A stretch of 64,000 bases of DNA, taken from positions 292,099 to 356,098 of the forward strand of contig NW_001799628.1 of the NCBI RefSeq assembly GCF_000165425.1, written 5' to 3'. Both the position numbers and the translations under genes were made by a program. The notes beneath the pieces were generated by a model, which saw only the letters and a program-made list of their open reading frames with translations, did no database searches and was not told where the DNA came from. The number at the start of each line of letters is the position of its first letter. The stretch's first letter is position 1. The DNA is from Paramecium tetraurelia. Its lineage: Eukaryota; Ciliophora; Oligohymenophorea; Peniculida; Parameciidae. Shown piece by piece: positions 60,001 through 64,000 of the stretch.

Positions 60001-60815
60001 TAGCAGTCTCCTTCAAAACACGTCTTACAATTAGTTGGACAAGCTAACTATAAAATGATAAAGGTTACCAACACATTGTCCACTCGATAATTCATAACCG
60101 TCTTTACATTCACTAAATGAATATACACCTCCCACTTTTTAACAAGTTTTATGAGTTGCTTAACATTCTTTGAATAATAATAATATCTACTTAATGTGCA
60201 TAGTTAATCATTACTATTCAATTGAGAGTAACCATCTTCGCAAGTAGCACAAAATGAAACAGTTGGATCACATGTTTTACAATTTGAGCCACATTCTTTA
60301 GAATTAATTAAATTTATACATAGAGCTGCAAAAGATTATGAACAATTTTCCCCATATCCTGCCTTACTGCAATATTAACATTTATAGACTCCATTATATT
60401 TTTATCCTATTAAGCACCCATTATTAGAAAATTATGGTATAGATTCAGTTGTAAAAATAACGTTTCCATTTTGGTCATATGAATAAACCAAAGTATAGGG
60501 GTATTTTCCAAAATAGAGATGAGAATTAGGGTTTGGCCCAAATTCATAACCTTAGACCTAGGGATGACACATAGTTTCAAGGCCATTAGGAGGAAACCTT
60601 ATAGTTAATCCAGTTGCTCCGATGCATTATTTTGCAATACCTAACATAAGATATATAAACTAACTTGCACAGAGATGAGGGTAGATACCTGGAAAGTATT
60701 ATGAAGAACCAAAGCATTTCTTATCAAATATGGCTGATTTAAATTGGGCTTAAAAGGATCTAAAGCCTAGACATACTTGGATTAACCACATAATGAGAAG
60801 GTACATGAATGTCAT
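51015..60815 (-). CDS. Giant surface receptor: Cys-rich repeats, REJ-like region, GPS-like site, multiple membrane spans
   Basis: Start MTFMYLLIMWLIQVCLGF (signal peptide) at 60815; about 9.8 kb and near 3,000 residues with many 20-30 nt introns. Residues 200 to about 1,850 are furin/TNFR-like Cys repeats such as CHSSCKTCNGMSETNCLSC. From about 55020 to 52600 comes a beta-rich region like the REJ module (ILIKSKSQDGFRAFNSITW, YKLRLYDQYQEFNKGNQFYL). Near 52000, CFQYDSSETLQQCQLQTTE and VSCQCSQLGIIFMTKY give a GPS-like CxC site. Spans follow: LLFHGIYIVFTLFIYYEL, FLTILIPLSYFETFFIEI, FIPLFIINYILLLLL, IIISIFFLIHLLSYVLSI and MSIVLGCSIILSYAIVDILV. Architecture resembles polycystin-1/REJ-like ciliate surface proteins. 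Last exons use introns 51576-51600 and 51256-51277. Confidence 0.78.
55030..60330 (-). repeat. Cys-rich tandem protein repeats inside the giant gene
   Basis: Dozens of 50-65 residue units, each with paired Cys (CxxC, CxxCxxC), Gly/Tyr turns of the type CxxGYYD and a following CxxC. Units are diverged in DNA sequence and are visible mainly at protein level. Introns often fall at similar points of the unit. Comparable to the furin-like/growth-factor-receptor Cys repeats of ciliate surface proteins. Confidence 0.75.
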
Positions 60816-62093
60816 CTGATAAATCTATTTTTATGTTTTTATTATTGATTTTCTAGGGCATTAAATCACAATTTATAATGAAATTATTTAAAACATAGAG
60901 AAATAAAGATATTTTTACATAATTACCTATTTTATTATGATCCAAATTTTGAAATTTGGACATAATTTTACGATCCCCATTAAAACTTAATTCTATAAAT
61001 TTGCTTACACTACTAGCTAAACAGCATATTAATTTCAGCTTCATGCAGTATTTTTTTAGTAAAATACAAAATTTTAGAAAATTAAAAATTCACTGTTTTT
61101 ATTACCCTCAATTTTTCGTATTTTTCATTCCTATTCAATCTGGTTGGTAAAGATGCTCAGAATCAGCGGTTTCTATAATATAATTGTATTACCCTATTGA
61201 TCCAAGTCTAATTTAATAAATTGATAATCCATTGATAAAAGAAACTTTTCTAAGAATTGCAACAAAGTTCGATCATATTAATTTTGCTAGGCTTTCCAAT
61301 GATTGTTTTGCCGATTTTAAAACTCTTGGACTTTTCCATTGATCATTGAAAAAGAATTTGGAGTTTAAAACAAAATTAAATTAACAGCTTTCTAAGTATT
61401 TTAGCAAAAGAACAAAATAATAATTTCCAGAATAGGAAATGGAGGTTCAACTAAAGAAAGAATTAGAAAATTAAATACTTCTGATAATAAAAAAAGTCCA
61501 ACTATTTTTATACTAATTTTAAGGAATAACTTTATAATTCCAACTCGAATTTAAATTTACTTTATTTTTTTATTTCGAAATTTGAGAAAATACTGTCAAT
61601 TTAATTAAACTATATAAATAAATTTTCAAAAGTTAGCATTTTTCAAATTGTAATGATGTAAGCATTTCTTATTTCGTGTTCTTGTACACAATTATACAGA
61701 TTTGACAATAATATAACTTAATCGTTAATCTCAACACAATAATTTATTTTTGACTAATTTTAATAAAACCTGGGTTTCATAGAAAGGAATACCAAATTTT
61801 TGTCAACATTTAATATTCTGGAAATATAAATGATTCGAATGACTTTCTTAAACAGACTTTTAAAGTGCAAGTCTAAAATAAAGATTGTAGATATTAATAT
61901 AAAATAGATTCCTTAAGAATTCAAATTATGGTGACTTCAAAACTGATACAGAAACAGGTCATTAAAAATGGTGAATCATGATTAATAATCCATTATACCA
62001 TATTTTTAAAGAAACAATAAAAAAAGTGAAAGAAATGCAACTAAAAAGTAAAATTAGTAATTTTTTAATTTAGTATCTTTAAAAATTTCGAAA
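60816..62093. other. Long AT-rich intergenic region
   Basis: Upstream of the giant receptor gene. Short open stretches, for example minus-strand 60853-61044, overlap or precede its start in another frame and show no domain. No RNA gene or repeat recognised. Confidence 0.45.
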
Positions 62094-62293
62094 ATGCTAT
62101 TAGTAAAAGAGGTTACTTAAGATGATCCTTTGCAGCTGCTGATGGAGGAGTTTTTAGTTTGGTTTCAAAGAAGATTAAGTAGAATTAGGAAACTGCAGAA
62201 ATGCTGCTTCCCAAAATCAAATACATAAATCTTAAATCTCCTGTTTCTAATAAATCTTAAGGAGATTTATCATAGCAAAGAATATGGATGTGA
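62094..62293 (+). CDS. Small hypothetical protein
   Basis: MLLVKEVTQDDPLQLLMEEF, then a 23-nt intron (62157-62179), then QNQETAEMLLPKIKYINLKS to TGA at 62293: about 58 residues. The join by a standard-size intron and the regular composition favour a real gene, but a longer competing frame runs through the same DNA (MVNHDQQSIIPYF...). No family recognised. Confidence 0.35.
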
Positions 62294-62956
62294 TAATAAA
62301 TCCAAATATTCCACTAAATGTGATTATGAAATTCTACGTAGTAATTAATTTCGTTCTCCGATTGATTGGAGAGCCTACAGTCATTTTAGAAGTTGAGAAT
62401 TCAGAAATTAAGGGACTGCTTATTCACTCAATACCTAACCTCTATACACATAAATGAAATTAAATTAATTCTACATTATTACTATTATCTAACTAAATCC
62501 CTTGACTAGACGCCTAGTAAAGTCAAAATAGAGACTATTTTTAATAAAATGTTACTTCGCTTGTGAATAATTAAGTAGCTTGAGGAAAATGTAATAATGG
62601 ATGCATAAATAAATTCAAAGTAGCAGAAAGAGTGACTATTGAAGGCTCTTCCCATAGATGCTACTCAGCTATATTAAACTATACAGTTTTAACTTTCAGT
62701 GCTATAGGATTATAAGTAGCTTAAACTGCTGTATTGCATAATTCCGCCATATTGAATAAAAACACTATAACTTATTTCTTTTAATATAGTCTATATCCCA
62801 ATTATAATCTTGATGTAACCTCATAAGGGTTTTTTATTTGATCTAATTGATTAAAGTTCTATTCAGAACTTCAATCCTTCATAAGTTTTTATAATTAATC
62901 CTATTTAACTAATTGTTGTTTAATTAATTATACATCTAAATGCATAATTTTATTCA
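62294..62956. other. AT-rich region, no clear gene
   Basis: Short open stretches only (for example FRSPIDWRAYSHF near 62355-62390). Nothing that can be defended as a gene. Confidence 0.4.
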
Positions 62957-63292
62957 TCAATTATATATTTTAGAATTATCAATTTCATTGATGATATTTT
63001 ATTTCAAAGTGTTAAAGATTTCTATTTCACTTTCTTAAAAGGAGCCATCTTCATCACATAAATAAAAAAGACTAATAATTCTTCAATTTTTCAATATGGT
63101 ATCATCTTTGAACGCTGCTAAACCTATTATAAATTCTTTATAATTGACAGTGGCATTTAAATCCTCAATAAATGTGTAAAAAAATCTCATTTGCAAGACT
63201 TTCGTCAGCACTAAACCAATGAAATAAACCCATTCTTCAAATGCCATTTTTTTTAATCTACCAGGGAAATCGTGTACAGGATTCCATTCCAT
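62957..63292 (-). pseudogene. EF-hand protein fragment with in-frame TGA
   Basis: From MEWNPVHDFPGRLKK at 63292 the frame reads FIEDLNATVNYKEFIIGLAA (EF-hand loop), FKDDTILKN, then TGA, then continues in the same frame RIISLFYLCDEDGSFQESEI, a second EF-hand-like loop, to a TGA at 62957. The two halves fit the usual spacing of paired EF-hands without gap, so the internal TGA (about 63083) looks like a nonsense change or an error. The upstream part of a normal EF-hand protein could not be found in frame. No standard intron spans the TGA. Confidence 0.45.
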
Positions 63293-63814
63293 TTCGTTTT
63301 AAATTTAGATTTGAAAGAGTCTTTTTTGAAAGATTATAATTTAAGTCCGGAATCCTTTCTTCAACATTAACATTATATTAATTGAGCCACTAGCTGCAGG
63401 CAAGGCATACTAATTAATTTTACTTTGCATAGGATATTTAATTTGTTGCTTAGCTTTCTATCATAAACAAATCAATTGATCTATTCTATTCTTAAGTTTT
63501 AAGGTGCATTACATTTATTTTAAACTCTAAATTAATAAAAATTTATTAAATAGATATTGATCAGGAAATTTTTTGATTACACTATCAAGATCTTCATCTT
63601 CAATAGGTTTGGATTTGATAGTTTTACTGACTGTGAACGATCTAATAGGTTATCTAGTTATGATTCCAGTTTGAGACAGATTAGATGAGAATTTTGTTAG
63701 GAAAGAGTTTATGAATGTATATGATGGATAGAAAGGTCAAATAGATGAATAAGTTTCATTGTATCATCAATGTACACGAAGGCTTAATGTCAGCAGTTAT
63801 CTAAGTCAATGGGT
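63293..63814. other. Unresolved region with competing open frames
   Basis: The minus strand reads RSFTVSKTIKSKPIEDEDLD (about 63560-63650), which looks coding and could be an upstream exon of the EF-hand locus; the plus strand around 63725-63850 (MDRKVKQMNKFHCIINVHEG) is also open. I could not build one consistent gene. Confidence 0.3.
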
Positions 63815-64000
63815 TCAAACCGAATGATTTCCAAATTCCCAAATTGCATTATCTTACACGATGATTATGCTGCTTGGGTGCGATGTTTATTAGAATTATC
63901 TAAGTGAGGTGACTTAGGGTATGGGGGTCAATCCCAGTGTGTCTTCTCCTCGTTTATGTTGGCTTTGTTCTCTCTTGGTTAAGTTGGATTGTAATGCGAT
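63815..64000 (-). CDS. Partial hypothetical gene at window end
   Basis: Open minus-strand frame entering at the window end: SQHKRGEDTLGLTPIPQVTS, then SSIIIVQDNAIWEFGNHSV, TGA at 63815. The base composition is clearly less A/T-rich than the flanking DNA, which suggests coding sequence. The N-terminus is outside the window. No family recognised. Confidence 0.3.

Noticed and set aside
60853..61044. Minus-strand frame MKLKLICCLASSVSKF next to the receptor start
   Set aside because: It runs on into the receptor 5' end in a different phase and lacks any domain; the receptor's signal peptide frame is better supported.
63805..63825. tRNA T-loop-like string ggttcaaacc
   Set aside because: Flanking bases do not form a 5-bp T stem or an acceptor stem, and no anticodon arm is present.

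Overview
The window looks like macronuclear DNA of a ciliate, almost certainly Paramecium. It is very AT-rich. Long family-recognisable reading frames appear only when TAA and TAG are read as glutamine and TGA is the sole stop. Frames are joined by tiny GT...AG introns, almost all 19-34 nt and usually ending TAG. Genes sit on both strands at very high density, sometimes with only 30-70 bp between divergent start codons. Frames, introns and families were worked out by hand. Exon borders are marked uncertain where two solutions exist.

Layout. 1-19 kb is rich in signalling genes: a YTH-like RNA-binding protein with an RS tail (partial), five protein kinases (one with a degenerate nucleotide site, one MAPKK-like, two with a PH-like N-terminus, one fused to a beta-propeller), an AIG1-type GTPase with a broken P-loop frame, a WD40 protein, a PAP2 phosphatase, an ERGIC/Erv41-46 cargo receptor and a Gfo/Idh/MocA oxidoreductase. 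19-27.5 kb holds cytoskeletal genes: a kinesin-8, a MORN-repeat protein with an IQ motif, two coiled-coil proteins, a small ciliary-like protein and a LITAF-domain protein.

28-42.8 kb: a multipass membrane protein, a nuclear protein combining an HMG box, a chromodomain and a very long Lys/Gln tail, a PAS-containing hybrid histidine-kinase relic with two receiver domains lacking the phospho-acceptor Asp, a Qc-type SNARE, two low-complexity proteins and a striatin homologue. 42.9-50.2 kb: a Cache-type sensor, a CRAL-TRIO protein, a tandem pair of Cys-rich paralogues and a TPH/CFAP-like coiled-coil protein. 51-60.8 kb is one giant minus-strand gene of about 3,000 residues: signal peptide, dozens of Cys-rich repeats, a REJ-like region, a GPS-like site and several membrane spans. 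The last 3 kb has little convincing coding sequence, including an EF-hand frame interrupted by TGA.

By content the genes serve signalling, secretory trafficking, cilia or cortex, and chromatin. The arrangement is a normal compact ciliate chromosome segment, not an operon or a mobile island. No tRNA, rRNA, transposon, CRISPR or plasmid-like element was recognised.
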